A stretch of DNA of 64,000 nt from NCBI GenBank assembly GCA_001599815.1, contig BCIA01000002.1, positions 4,933,626 through 4,997,625 on the forward strand, in the 5' to 3' direction. A program made the position numbers and the translations under genes. Of the stretch, positions 46,123-57,050 are shown one piece after another. The stretch's first letter is position 1. Every line of letters begins with the position of its first letter. Origin of the DNA: Furcasterigmium furcatum (Eukaryota; Ascomycota; Sordariomycetes; Glomerellales; Plectosphaerellaceae). Below the pieces are notes generated by a model. It did not search any database. It worked only from the letters and a program-made list of their open reading frames with translations, and was not told where the DNA came from.

Positions 46123-47158
46123 TGTGATGGAGGTGTGGATTGGTAGTTAATGGATGGAGGATGGAGTTGATAAAAACGCGACGCGTTGTTGATGGCTTGA
46201 TGGGTGTGGATGACGTTTGGGGTTAAGAGAGGAAGAGAGTAGAAGACGAGGGGGAGGGGAGACCGATAAATAAGGACGGGGGTACGGGTGGTGCTGATTG
46301 CGCGGTGCTGCCAGATCAGTAAGCTAGGCCCGTTTTGGGCAACAGGGGAAAATAGGAAAATGGGTATGTCCCTATTTTTTGGCGTGTATTTTCCAAGTCA
46401 CTTTTGGGGTCAGAAAATGCGACTGACCGGGCAGGCGCGTTCAGTTGTTTTGGGTGGGCAGCCGGGGTGCGCGCCTGCCCACGGGACAGACAAAGGTGTG
46501 GTGGGGCGCCCGCCGATGGCCCGAGCGTCTCGGCGTCTCAGCTCCGGTGCTGACGGGCCAAGTGCCCGCATCCACCCCTGGATTCACAAAGCTCTCCAAC
46601 AGCCAAGGTGAGGCAGCCAAAATGCCTCCTGGTGCCTATTCTTTGACGTGACGATGTAGGAGGTTTCTTGGTGCGTCTGACTCATACCCCCCTTTCCAAG
46701 GAGAATCCCTCCGCAAGCGACATTATTTCTCGGACACCAAGTCACGGGCCAATCAGGTTAAGCCAAACTCTACACTCAGGAGTTCCAAGTTGCCACAACG
46801 CCGCAACGACATCACTTCACCCAAAACAGTCACTTATACCACGACAACATGCATCAACCGCTGCCTCAATTCGCACAACCCCCTCTGTACTATACATGTC
46901 GATGCTTGGGCCCAACGCTGGGGTCTCATATCAAGTGCTTCCCAAACGCCAAAGCAATGCCTATGCATCAGCACGGTACCCGTTAAACTCGTGCCGTCGT
47001 ACCAGGGCATGTCAGAACACCATAGCCATCATATCCATTGCCCACGCCACTTCCAATACGACGCCGACCCGCTGTACCATGATCATATCAATGTCCGCTG
47101 TAACCTGGGCCTTAATCCAGAGATAATCAAGCGAACTTGCCCCCTAGACGCCGTCGCC
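46123..47158. other. 1-kb intergenic region between H4 and CDC27
   Basis: It contains the H4 upstream region (near the H4 side) and the 3' flank of CDC27. A 152-codon frame at 46668-47126 is Ser/Thr/His-rich without motifs and was not accepted as a gene. Confidence 0.4.
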
Positions 47159-49697
47159 TCATGTCATCATGGAATCTTCCATTCCCATCTCGTCCTCTAG
47201 GCTCTCCATCGCATCCTTGACTTGTTGACTGGCCTGCATAATGTTAGCTCGTGTTCTAGACTCCTCGTGCAGCACGTGGTGCGCGGCTCACCTTGGGGTC
47301 CAGTGCAACGGCCACCGTAAAGTGACGAGTGGCCTGCTGAGCATCCCCGTTCCGGATGTACATCTTGCCTAGAAGGAAGTGCACGCTCGCCTCGTCCGGT
47401 GCCAGGTCCTTCAAGATCAGCAGCTCCTTTTGGGCTGCTTCGAGCTGCCCAACCGCAAGCAGCGCCCGAGCCTTTTTGTACCGGGTCTGCGCAGCCCGCG
47501 GGGCAAGCTCGGTGGCTTTGGTGAACGCCTGCAGAGCGAGGCCAATATGCTTCTGCTTCTCCAGCACGTTTCCAACGCAGCATATGAGGACGGCGTTGGT
47601 TGGGTTGATCACCGAGGCCGTGTGGAAGTGAATCTTGGCCTTTTCGTAGTTGCCGAGCTTTTCGTGCACCTTACCCATGCCGTAATATGCATTGTAGTGG
47701 CGCGCATCGGCGGTGACAGCCTGCCTGTAGGCACCGAGCGCCTTTTCGTACTCCTCGTTGGCAACGTGTTCGTGGCCCTGAAGCGTGAACGCATAGGCAA
47801 AGTTGGGATCGAGCTGGGTCGCCCGCTTGAAGCAGCGCAACGCCGAGTCGGGATCCCTGGCGAGGGACCATGCGTTGCCTAATGTGCACCAAGCCTGTGG
47901 AGAATTCCAGGCTGAGTCGATCAGATCATGCGCGAGGAAGGAGAGGTCAGTCTCCCTCTTCAGGTGCCACAGGATCGTCGAGTACACCTCCATGTCCTCC
48001 TGTCGCGATGGCGCCATGACACGTAGTCGCCTGAAATATTTCTCGGCGTCGGCATAGGCTGCCTGTTCGTAGTGCGCCCTTCCCATCTGGGCAAGTACCC
48101 ACGGTGTATCCTGCTGGCTGCGGGGAAGTGACAGGAATGCCTGCAAGGCGTCCTGGCACCTGAACTGGGACGAGGCAAAGTACCCGGACGCCAGTTTCTT
48201 CATCAGGTCCATGATCCACTTGAGCGCCTCCTCGACCTTGACGCTCTCCAGTTCGGCGGCCGTGGCCCTCTGAACGGCCACATGCGACACTGGTAGCTGC
48301 TCCTTGACTCGGGATGTCTCCGCGTGGTCGACGTCCATACCGCCGTCATCCACCCGAGGGTTTCGGTTCCCGCTAACAACCCTACCCACGCTGGAGCCGC
48401 TAGATCCAGGACGGAATGCTCGAGTAATCGGTGGCCTCGCCTTCTTCAACTCCCGCGTCGCGCCAGCGCCGATAGTAGCAGCGCCAGAGTTCGCCTTAGT
48501 CACTGATGGCTTGAACATGTTCAGCCTTGCGCTCCGTCGTTGCGGCGCTCCGGGCTCCTCGGACTGCTGCCTGGACTGTACGGGGTGGCCCGATACCGTC
48601 CGCTTCCTCTCGGCTGCACTGGTCGATGAGCGCAACAGGCCGCTCGTGTGGTCAGGTGCCACCTCCGGTTGGTCCTGCGGCTTGTCTTGACTCCTAGCTG
48701 TCCGCTTGACGCCGAGTCTGTAGCTCATCCGAGGGACATCCATCGCGCCGTTGTCTGCCATCTGCGCGGTTCGCGTTCTGCGCGGGGGGGCCAATGGCGG
48801 ATCCCCGCCAAGCATGGGCCTATGGACCTCCGCAACGGTGACGGCCCCCGTGGGAGTCTCCATGCCGTTCGGTCCAGCATGGGTTGTGACAGGCTGTGCC
48901 AGTCGTGACTGGGCGGCTGTTATCTTGGACATGAAGTCGTTGCCATCGGACTCAACCGAAGGGATGGCGTACACGAGGTCCTGCGGAGCGGGACGCTGGA
49001 GTTCGAACGGGTCGGTAGAATCCAAGGCGTTTCGTATTGTTGGTTTTGTCGCCTTGGTCAGAGTCTCCATGTACTGGGAAGGCTGCTGATCCTTAAGCTC
49101 AGCCATAGCAGACGCGGACTCTTGATCAAAGGCTTGCACCAGAGAGTCGTTAACTCTGAACATGCTCGGGACCTTGAGGCTGACGCCCATGTCGCAGAGG
49201 GCCTGGAAAGCATCCCACATGAAGGGGTTGGCTTTGAGCGAGTTTTCGAAACAGTCCGCGGCCCTTCTCTTGTCACCGTACGCCCGGTAGAGGTGCCCCA
49301 GAAGGCACATGGCGGCGGCTTCATCTGGTAACAGCGATCTTGCTGTAGCAGTGTGCTTGCCCATATTCGATCTGTTCATCCATCGCTCTCTCGACTTTTC
49401 CAAGACGGCAATGCCCTCGCGGTAGCGCTCCAACTTGAAGCACGACTGAGAGAAGACCCAGATGGCTCCGAGGTTGGACGCTCGACATGCTGACTGTCGG
49501 CTGAAGTCATAGGACGATCGGTAGTCGCCGAGTCGGTAGTGACACAGGGCGAGGAGGTGCGTAGACTCGCTCGCTTTCGGGTCCTGCGCGGCAAGTTTCT
49601 CTGCGAAGAAGAGCGCATTCTCGTGGGAGTTGTTGTCGAGGTGATAGTAAACATTTTGCCGCAGGAGGGTCGAGATGGTCGCACTCGAGGGCGCCAT
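47159..49697 (-). CDS. CDC27: Anaphase-promoting complex subunit 3 (Cdc27/BimA/Nuc2)
   Basis: Two exons (47292-49697 and 47159-47233; 58-bp intron) give 826 aa. N-terminal TPR-like helices (LLRQNVYYHLDNNSHENALF, HLLALCHYRLGDYRSSYDFS) are followed by a disordered central region (about 230-480) rich in Ser/Pro/Arg. A C-terminal TPR superhelix begins near 530 (EEALKWIMDLMKKLASGYFA) with classic units such as AWCTLGNAWSLARDPDSALR and AYYGMGKVHEKLGNYEKAKI. This is the layout of Cdc27, the APC/C scaffold that binds Cdh1/Cdc20 and Doc1 C-terminal IR tails to drive mitotic exit. The short last exon encodes the acidic tail ESLEDEMGMEDSMMT. The gene is divergent from SND2. Confidence 0.95.
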
Positions 49698-50811
49698 GGT
49701 GGCGGCGCGCGCTATGGCGATGCCGGTGGTTGGGAAGGTGTTACGGTGAGCCGACGACAGCTGCGGCCATTAGGTTGGTTTGTTGATGATGGCGGGATCG
49801 GAAGAACGGGAGGCAGGGCTTTGTCCGACGATACGGTCGCGGGCGATGTTTCGGTGATTGCTGAAAGGCCTTCCCCTGGCGAAAATGCGGCGCGAGAGCG
49901 GTAAAGGGATTGACCCTGTGTCCAAAAGTCGTATGGCCCAGGTGAAGGAAGCTTCGATGGTGTCTTCGTTCCAAGCACTCCAGTATTAAGGATTACAAGG
50001 AGAAATAAGCCGTGTACAACGGGCGTCGTTGAGGAGTACGCAGGCCACGATATCGATTCGATGTATCCTGTTCAACCAAGTGACGCCGACAGCAGCGCAA
50101 GGCAAGGCTGACGGGCGACAACAAAGACTAGCTAGAGCTCGTTGGAGCTTGAGGTGCTTCGAGCAGCGGCGACAGAGCGAGGGGCTGGTGTCGATCGGTG
50201 GGAGGTCGTCGGTGGTGGGTCTCGGAGGGGTTGCTCAGCTTGTTTTCGTTTCCCTCGACTGAGAGAGAGAGAAACAGGAAGAAGAGGCTACCGTCGAAGG
50301 AAGAGGGAGACTGGTGTCGAGGAAGCGTCCATTGAAGGCGTCCGGGGAGAAGCAGCAGGGACAGGGGGAGGAAGTCGGGCCAGGTTCGGGAGGAACCGAT
50401 CGTAAAGAACAGGAAAGCACGAGGGAAGGAGGAGGGACGGTGAGGTGGTCGTGAACGGAAGTTTGGCCCCTCGGACGTGGTTGGTGTTGATGGCCTCGCG
50501 CTGGAGTTGTTGTGGTCTTCGGCCTGTGATTGGCTGACGCGATCCCTTCAGCGAACCGGCCCAGCAACAGGCCAAGAGACAAGCGCCGTACCCCTGCACC
50601 TGTCTGCTGGAAACGGCCCTCCAGCCACCCAGGATCCCTGCGCCACGCATTCCAACCCCTTCGCTAGTGGCTCAATTCACCAGATCCGCCATCCGGCTTC
50701 CTGTCAAACTCCAGATCCAGTGACGCATGCTCCCCTCTACACCATCGTCGCATTCCAGTCGCAGCTCAGCTCTCTCAGCTCGACCGACTCACGTCCCGCA
50801 TTCAGCTCACC
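49698..50811. promoter_or_regulatory. Divergent promoter of CDC27 and SND2
   Basis: 1.1 kb between two opposite start codons, with purine-rich stretches around 50270-50440 and pyrimidine-rich sequence just before the SND2 start. No RNA gene or convincing frame is seen. Confidence 0.4.
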
Positions 50812-51303
50812 ATGGCCCAAAAAGCAAAGAAGGATCGCGCCAAGTCCAATGCCGCCGCCCTCAACAACCTCCACATCGGTTCTCTCGCCGTCAACGTCCT
50901 GTTCCTCCTAGCCCACTTCCTCTTCAGGTCCCGCTCACTCCTGTGGTACTTCCTGCTCTCCGCCCCGGCCTTCATCTGCGAGTTCGTTCTCGAGTCCTCC
51001 GGGCGCCCCAAGTATGACGCCAGCGGCTCCCTCAAGACCTCAGGCGAGGACCTCGCCGCCGCCGGCCTGACTGAGTACATGTGGGACGTCGTCTGGGTGA
51101 CCTGGGCCTCTGCCGTCGTCGTCATCCTCTTCGGCAACTGGGGCTGGCTGCTGTGGCTGGCCGTGCCTGCCTACGGCGCGTATCTGGGAAGCGGTCTGCT
51201 GGGCTACGGCAAGCAGCTGGCCGGCATGGGCGCTGCTGGCAACGAGGGCGCCGCCGCTGCCCCTCCTCCCGCCGCGAACAGGCGGCAGCGGAGGGCTGCA
51301 TAG
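50812..51303 (+). CDS. SND2: SRP-independent targeting protein 2 (Snd2/TMEM208)
   Basis: An intronless gene of 163 aa. It begins MAQKAKKDRAKSNAAALNNL, the typical basic start of the TMEM208/DUF788 family. Hydrophobic segments lie at about 25-60 (VNVLFLLAHFLF and LWYFLLSAPAFICEFVLE) and 95-130 (VWVTWASAVVVILFGNWGWL). The ending is Ala/Pro-rich and basic (ANRRQRRAA). In yeast, Snd2 is an ER-membrane part of the SND route that inserts proteins with central or C-terminal signals. The stop lies 104 bp from the stop of the convergent DUF3605 gene. Confidence 0.92.
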   Translation: MAQKAKKDRAKSNAAALNNLHIGSLAVNVLFLLAHFLFRSRSLLWYFLLSAPAFICEFVLESSGRPKYDASGSLKTSGEDLAAAGLTEYMWDVVWVTWASAVVVILFGNWGWLLWLAVPAYGAYLGSGLLGYGKQLAGMGAAGNEGAAAAPPPAANRRQRRAA

Positions 51304-51407
51304 TCAGCTACGCACCGTGACTGGGCGGGGCGCTTGAAAATGATGGTTGGGACTACATGCCGTATGGTCTAGTCATCTATATCTACTCATGCTCTCTATG
51401 CCTCGTG

Positions 51408-52280
51408 TCACTCCCCCCGGTGGGATGGCTTCTCCCCGGTCCAGGCCTGCAGCGTCTCGGGGTCCACGTTCCGCACGAGCACGTGGAAGTGCTCCAGCGA
51501 CCGCACGCTCTGCAGCGCGACCCAGTTCTTGAACCACAGCACCCGCTCCGCGCCATTCTCGCCGACGGTCTCGACGAACTGCTTCCTCACAAACTCACGG
51601 ATGAGCCGCCGGCTCTCGTCTGTGACGTCTCCCGTCTTGGGATCCGTCGCGATGGGCGTCCGCGACCAGACGACGATGTGTGTGACGTCAGGCGTCAGCC
51701 CGTATGGCCAGTCGTTCACCAGCACGCGGTAGTCGGAAGGATCCTCGAAGGGTACCTGAGAGGCGGGGGNGAAGGGNGGTGAGCCCCAGTCCTTGGGCAG
51801 GCGGTGCTGCAGGATGTAGTTTGTCATGGAGCCGTAGGCGGCCTTGGTCTCTGCCGTCCATTTGATGTACCTGCGCAGGTCGGACGGCTTGCGCTTGAAA
51901 ATCTCGAGTCTGTTGGCGTCTGTGTGCGCATTAGATAGGTCGATGACATGAACAAGGCGATGCGAATAGCCCTCAAATGACATACCGATGATCTCGCGCA
52001 GCTCGTCCCAGTCGTGAAGCTTAAATTCCTCGTCGGTTTGCGACAGCACCCATCTGTCCACCTCGGTCAAGGGAAAGGGCGCGGCTTCGGGTGCGACTTC
52101 TCCCATGTCGGCCGTGTGAGATGTCTTGGATGAGAAGTTTCTGGCGTGACTCCTTGCAGCTTGCAATGGGGCCCTTGGACTCTTGAATGAGAGAAACGGC
52201 GAGATTAAAGAGCGATGAGTCCGAGGACGTCCAATGAAGCGCAGGCTAATGGAGGATGTGATGGTGGATCTTGGAAACAT
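51408..52280 (-). CDS. DUF3605 protein (N-acetylglucosamine-induced protein 1 type)
   Basis: Exons 51986-52280 and 51408-51919 join across a 66-bp intron that is a multiple of three and lacks a stop, giving 268 aa. The core FPLTEVDRWVLSQTDEEFKL, LEIFKRKPSDLRRYIKW, YGSMTNYILQHRL, VLVNDWPYGL and VLWFKNWVALQSVRSLEHFH matches the fungal DUF3605 family, often annotated as N-acetylglucosamine-induced protein 1; its biochemical role is not known to me. From ATG 52280 the first 58 residues are Arg/Ser-rich and almost free of acidic residues, like a mitochondrial presequence. A second ATG at 52106 would omit it. Two ambiguous bases (51770 and 51777) fall inside the coding region, leaving two residues undefined. 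Confidence 0.82.
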   Translation of the reverse strand: MFPRSTITSSISLRFIGRPRTHRSLISPFLSFKSPRAPLQAARSHARNFSSKTSHTADMGEVAPEAAPFPLTEVDRWVLSQTDEEFKLHDWDELREIIGMSFEGYSHRLVHVIDLSNAHTDANRLEIFKRKPSDLRRYIKWTAETKAAYGSMTNYILQHRLPKDWGSXPFXPASQVPFEDPSDYRVLVNDWPYGLTPDVTHIVVWSRTPIATDPKTGDVTDESRRLIREFVRKQFVETVGENGAERVLWFKNWVALQSVRSLEHFHVLVRNVDPETLQAWTGEKPSHRGE

Positions 52281-52774
52281 TCGGTGAGAGAGGATCCAAT
52301 CTTTGCTGATGAGGTTGTCGAGGGGTCGCGGCGGGGTTGCGACAGGCTCCGCCACGTTTGTTTCTAGGCCAGTAAATATTTGTTAGTGATTGGATGCTGG
52401 TTACTTGCACTCCTCGAGAGGCACGCTTCACCACCGACGGCAACTCCATGGTCGATTTGTGATGCTCTCGATTTCCAATTATTCCTGCGAGAGGATTGAA
52501 ACAGTTTCTAAGGGTGAAGCATTATTTCTGCCACATTCAGTCGCGTTTTGTCTATTTCTTCATGATGCCCTGCGTTTGAGCGATGTTCTCTTCCTGAATT
52601 TCATGCCAGCACCGACACATGAAAATGAATATCTAGAGCATCTTCAAAACCTTTTAGCGAGTTTTTCAACTCTCGTCTCATTTCATCTTGTCCTTGACAT
52701 CCTCCCTCTCAAGCGCAGCGAAGGCGCCCCGAACAGCTTGGACGCTCTGCATCAGAAGTCCTGCGGCATCCTCG
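52281..52774. other. Intergenic region
   Basis: 494 bp between the DUF3605 start and the EBP-like stop (same strand). It is AT-richer than the coding neighbours (around 52450-52680). No gene or RNA feature is seen. Confidence 0.4.
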
Positions 52775-53653
52775 TCAGCAAATCATCCACGAGTTTCCTG
52801 GATCTCGAAAGCAGGAATAGCACATCATATCATGGCACTCACCAGCAGGTACAACCACCCACGGCGCGTTAAAGCCAACATAATACACCCAGAAGTACAG
52901 AAACTCCGGCCGGCTATGCATCGTCCCCACCATCGCGCGCTCCGTCAGGCTCGTCGAGTAATACAGCGCCACGCCGTAGAGGTGGCCGACGCACATGATG
53001 ATCTGGAGCGGGTGTCGCAGGGTGCTGCGGGTGACGATGGCGAGGACGATAGACCAGCAGAGGGGCCCCCAGACGACCTGCCAGTGTCAGCCGAGGATGT
53101 CAGGCAGAATGAATGGTGCGAATATCCGTGCTCACCACTGTGATGGACTCGACGCAGAGCATGAAGACGTCAGACGTCAGGTAGCGGGAGTCGGACTGGG
53201 CGTATTCCTTCCATGCCTGGGCGAAGACGGACTGGAGGCCGGCGAGGGTAGAGTGATTCCAGATGAAGTATCCTGGACTTGAATCAGCGAGCAGCCCCTC
53301 CAGGTTCGAAGAATAACAGCCACTCACCCTCGAAGAAACAATGAAGAAAGCCGCCTATGAGTAGAACCATTAGCGTCCCGATATCATGGAGAGTTCGTCA
53401 CTGGTGACATAGCCCATTCGGTATGCGGATATCACTCACAGAGCGTGAACCAAGCAATGGCCAGCTGCTCGGAGGCCTTGAGTGAGGGCCTGACGAGGAG
53501 GCTGGACCGCCATACCACGAAGACCGTCGCGAAGATGACACCGCCGAATACCCCGAGCATCGGCACGAGGTCCGATTCATTCGGCTTGTAATGCGGTATC
53601 GCCACATCCACCGGGTAATACGGGTGCTGTCCTGCGGGCATGGTGGTGTCCAT
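52775..53653 (-). CDS. Emopamil-binding-protein-like (EXPERA) sterol isomerase family
   Basis: Four exons (53440-53653, 53328-53354, 53136-53272, 52775-53077) give 226 aa; exon 2 is 27 nt and supplies GFLHCFFE. The arrangement is that of EBP, the sterol delta8-delta7 isomerase of the ER: four or five hydrophobic helices with HCFFEGYFIWNH, DSRYLTSDVFMLCVESITVV, WGPLCW, HPLQIIMCVGHLYGVALYYS and FLYFWVYYVGFNAPWVVVP. The acidic residues in these motifs are the presumed catalytic/ligand residues. Fungal ergosterol synthesis normally uses Erg2, which is unrelated, so this may be a second isomerase or act on another substrate. The C-terminus is unclear: an optional 45-bp intron (in frame) may be removed, but both versions end at the same stop. 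An upstream in-frame ATG at 53740 would add 29 residues. Confidence 0.82.
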
Positions 53654-53986
53654 GTTGCGTTCCTCAGTCCTAAGCCGTCGGCGCCCGTGGAGAGGGGTCT
53701 CAAAAGTTTGATAGATGAAATGAAGGCAGTAGGATAGCATTTATCACGGCCTCCGATGTATGAAGACTATCGCAGGGCTGTACAGTTTCGTCAGATGTAG
53801 GATTGGGTGTCTAAAGTGGACGTTTCTGGGGATGCAGCGGATGGAAATGAAAAGGGGAACGGGAAAAGTGGAGCCGATCACTTGCACTGCCAGACACCAC
53901 GATCATCACCACCACATGATGCCAGAATTCATGGAACATTTGAAGAACATGGCATCTCGGGCTTCTTGTTACTGCCGGTAGCCAGT
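53654..53986. other. Intergenic region
   Basis: 333 bp holding the upstream sequence of the EBP-like gene and the 3' flank of the next gene on the same strand. Nothing else is seen. Confidence 0.4.
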
Positions 53987-55993
53987 TTACCATACCCATC
54001 CCTGTGCTGGCTCCCAATCTCCAGCCCCGACCTGGATTCCCTTCGTGTTCTTCGTCCGCTCCGCCAACGCCTCTTTCAAGAGGTCCTTATTACTGACTTC
54101 CCTCCTCAGCAGTCCCTTCAGTTCCAAGATCTCACACAGCGCCATGTCCGCCTCGCTCAATTTGTCCACATCCTCCGCTGACGAACCAATAAACAGGGAC
54201 AGGCACTCAAGATACACGGAGCGGTCATACCGCGGACTGTCCCACTGCAGTTCCCCGTCCCCAACCCGAGCAATGGCATACGCCACCAGGGCAACCCAGA
54301 TCATGATGGGCTTCATGGCCTCAAAATTCGGGTGTCCATCGTCCAGGGTACTGATGTGAATCGCAGGGTGCCAGCTCCCACTAGCCGAGCGTCGCCGCAC
54401 CTGCGACATGACATCCTCTATCGTCCTCGTGACGAGCGCGAGCAGGATCGCATACCCGTTCAGCGTGCGCGGCTCGTCCGGCACCAGCGCCTCGATGTAC
54501 AGGACCCCCGCGATCCGCACCGCCGGCTCCAGGAGGTTCTCGGAGTAGGCGGGCAGGACGCCCTGCGGCGGCGGCATGCGGATACTCACGATCCCCGGGA
54601 GCGAGCTGGAGCTGCTGGAGCTGCTGGGGCTGCCCGTCGGCGGCGACGACTCCCGGCCCGTGTCAATCTGCAGGCTCTGCGCGGGCGTCGAGGGGTCGCA
54701 GATGGGCCCGGGGTGGCAGAGCATCTGGTGCTGGACCCAGTACCACTCGTCGATGAAGGCGTTGGGGGCGAAGAGCATGGTGCCCTTCTTCGCGGCCGAG
54801 GCGGTCTTGATGGTGTGGGCGAAGATGGCGAGGCCGGAGATGGAAGCGGAGATGCCGCACCTGATGCTGCACCGGGAGAAGATGGACGAGATGGTGCGGG
54901 AGATGCCGTCGCGGAGGGTCTGGGGCAGGACGTTGGACACGTTAGGATAGACGCGGTGGTGTGTGAGGTACGGGAGCTCCCCGACGATGGCGGCCCCTTT
55001 GATGTCCGCCCTGCATAGGCTTATTAGTATTATGAAGTCTTGAGAATGATAGGGTACCCGGCATACCGTCGCAGCTTGTTCATCAGATACGCCCCCTCAC
55101 GCGTCGCCTCCGTCTGCGTCTCGGTGATGTGCCTCAAGCCCTTCATGTGAAGCCGCCAGTGGTCATACTGACCGATGTGCGTCTGGGCGAGCATCTTTCG
55201 TCAGAATCATGCTTTGGTCTTCCATGGAGGTTCAACTCACCGCTGCAATGGCTATTGAGCAGATACACTCGATCGTGGCCGGGCTGACCTTGGTTTGTAA
55301 CTGCAGCTGCTCGTTGATCAGGGAGTACAGACTGGCCATGTACTCAAAGACCTCGTCGTTGCATCGCACGCCCTTGAGGAGGGTCTGCAAGAACAGCCCC
55401 GTGCCGGCGACACAACGCAGCTTCACGATGTCACGGTTGATTCCGTCGTAGAAGCCAGGCGTGCGCACCGGGTTGTGCGTGAGCAAGTGGTCCAGCGGAT
55501 ACATCTTGGAGGGGATCGAGGCGAAGTAGGCGTGGACCATCTTCCTGCTCCTCTTTGTCATGGGGAACCCAAAGTTGTACGACTCCCAGACTTCAGGGGC
55601 ATGGCCGGTTGGGCTCAGAAGATCGATCGAGGAGTGACTGTCGTCCGAGGACATGCCATCCGAGGATCTGGGGACTGGAGGTCTCCGGCGCCCCTTCCGC
55701 TTCCTTGCTTCTTTCTTGGCGCATCGTTCTTTCTCCTCGTCCTCATCGGGAGTTGAACGAGATGACGTTCCGCTCCGAGGCCTGTAAACGAACTTAAATT
55801 CCCGGGCCAGCCCGGTCCGAGGCACTTCTTCTGTTGATGATGAGGACGACTTCCGCCTTGGGTCCGACTTGTCTTCTGGAGCAGCGTAGGAGTTAACGAA
55901 GCGCACTCCCTGGTGAGTCGACTTTGATACCTGCAGGCCTCGCTTGGTCGAGACCATCGCTCCATCCAGGACGGTGATGTTGAGGTGATCCAT
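53987..55993 (-). CDS. Fungal transcription-factor-like protein lacking a zinc cluster
   Basis: Three exons (55241-55993, 55067-55194, 53987-55010; introns 46 and 56 bp) give 634 aa. There is no CX2C-type zinc cluster at the N-terminus. Instead a basic/Ser-rich region (KKEARKRKGRRRPPVPRSSD) precedes ESYNFGFPMTKRSRKMVHAYF, HNPVRTPGFYDGINRDIVKL and THIGQYDHWRLHMKGLRHIT. This helical region is like the fungal_trans_2 (DUF3468) part of many zinc-cluster proteins. The C-terminal half continues in that style, with a Ser run (PTGSPSSSSSSSSLPG). It may be a regulator that lost its DNA-binding domain or acts through partners. The basic run could be a nuclear signal. I looked upstream on the same strand for a missing zinc-cluster exon and saw none in the next 500 bp. 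Confidence 0.78.
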
Positions 55994-57050
55994 CGTATCA
56001 CTCCCCCTCGAGATACAGCCACCGCATCAATCCGAGACAACAGCAACAACGATAATGGAAGAATGGAGTATGGGACGTGTTGCTTTATTAACACCGAAAG
56101 GTCAGCCCTATCGTCGTCAGCCTTGTTAGACAGCGGTTAGGACCTGGGAGGCTGCCGATCGGGGGTGTCACGCGCAGTAGTAGTGTCGGCAAACAGCCCG
56201 AAGATCGACGAGCGGCTTTATGGCATGTGCTTAGGGCTGACAAAGCGCCGCGATGGCCTTGATTCCATAAACAGAACAGCGTTCGCCCGGAGGTTGCGGC
56301 GAGTCGTGGTGTCTCGCCTGGACCGTCCAAGTCGGAGATGCAACGGCATGAGCCGAACTCTAATGAGCGACCGTCTACACCAGCCACAAGCGGAGGGCCG
56401 GTGCGTACAAGGGAAAATGTTAAGGCAGACCGGAGACCCGAGTTGACCATTTTCGGCATTACAAACAGAACGCCGTGCCGGTTTCCGAGCATTCGAGCGA
56501 GCTGTCAAAGACGGAGTCGGGACATAGTTGGAGCCTTTGGGGGCAGTTGAGGGCTGGACGCGAGCACGACATGAAGCTGACGAGGGCCCCCTTCAACGGC
56601 GCGCCGGTCATAGTGGTGTAGTGTCTAAGCCCGGCGACTAGGGCCATCACCCGAGACGGAGGTCAGACATCATCGCCCCGGGGCAATGGAGTCTGATTAA
56701 TTGCAAGTGGCCGCGGAGGACGCTCCGCCTCAAACTATCACGGCATTGCCGATGGGTGGCAGACAGTCATGTAAGCAATCTCACGAATGAATGGACATAC
56801 ATACGGAGAGATTTCATATTGAACAAGCTTCGGGGCCGTAAGACAGATTTGGGAGGTCTCCTCGAGGACCACAGTCCATGTTTCCCTCCAACTCCGGTAC
56901 TATGAGTCGGGCCGTTACCTGGGCATAACTAGTTTGACAAACGCACTGCCTTCATCTAGTATCACTGCGAGATCGTGATCTCGACCCGCGCTATCCCACC
57001 TTGCGACCGGCCTAGATGCCCAAGAATGAGCATAGTGAACCCAGGGTCTC
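55994..57050. other. 1-kb intergenic region
   Basis: It lies between the regulator-like gene start and the PrpF stop, same strand. A 134-codon frame near 56.1-56.5 kb has no motif. No RNA gene or repeat is seen. Confidence 0.4.

Noticed and set aside
46668..47126. 152-codon frame between H4 and CDC27
   Set aside because: Ser/Thr/His-rich, with no homology that I recognise and an overlapping frame of equal length.
52775..53653. Erg2-type (sigma-1 receptor family) sterol isomerase
   Set aside because: The helices and motifs match the EBP/EXPERA pattern; the single-anchor, beta-barrel layout of Erg2 is not seen.
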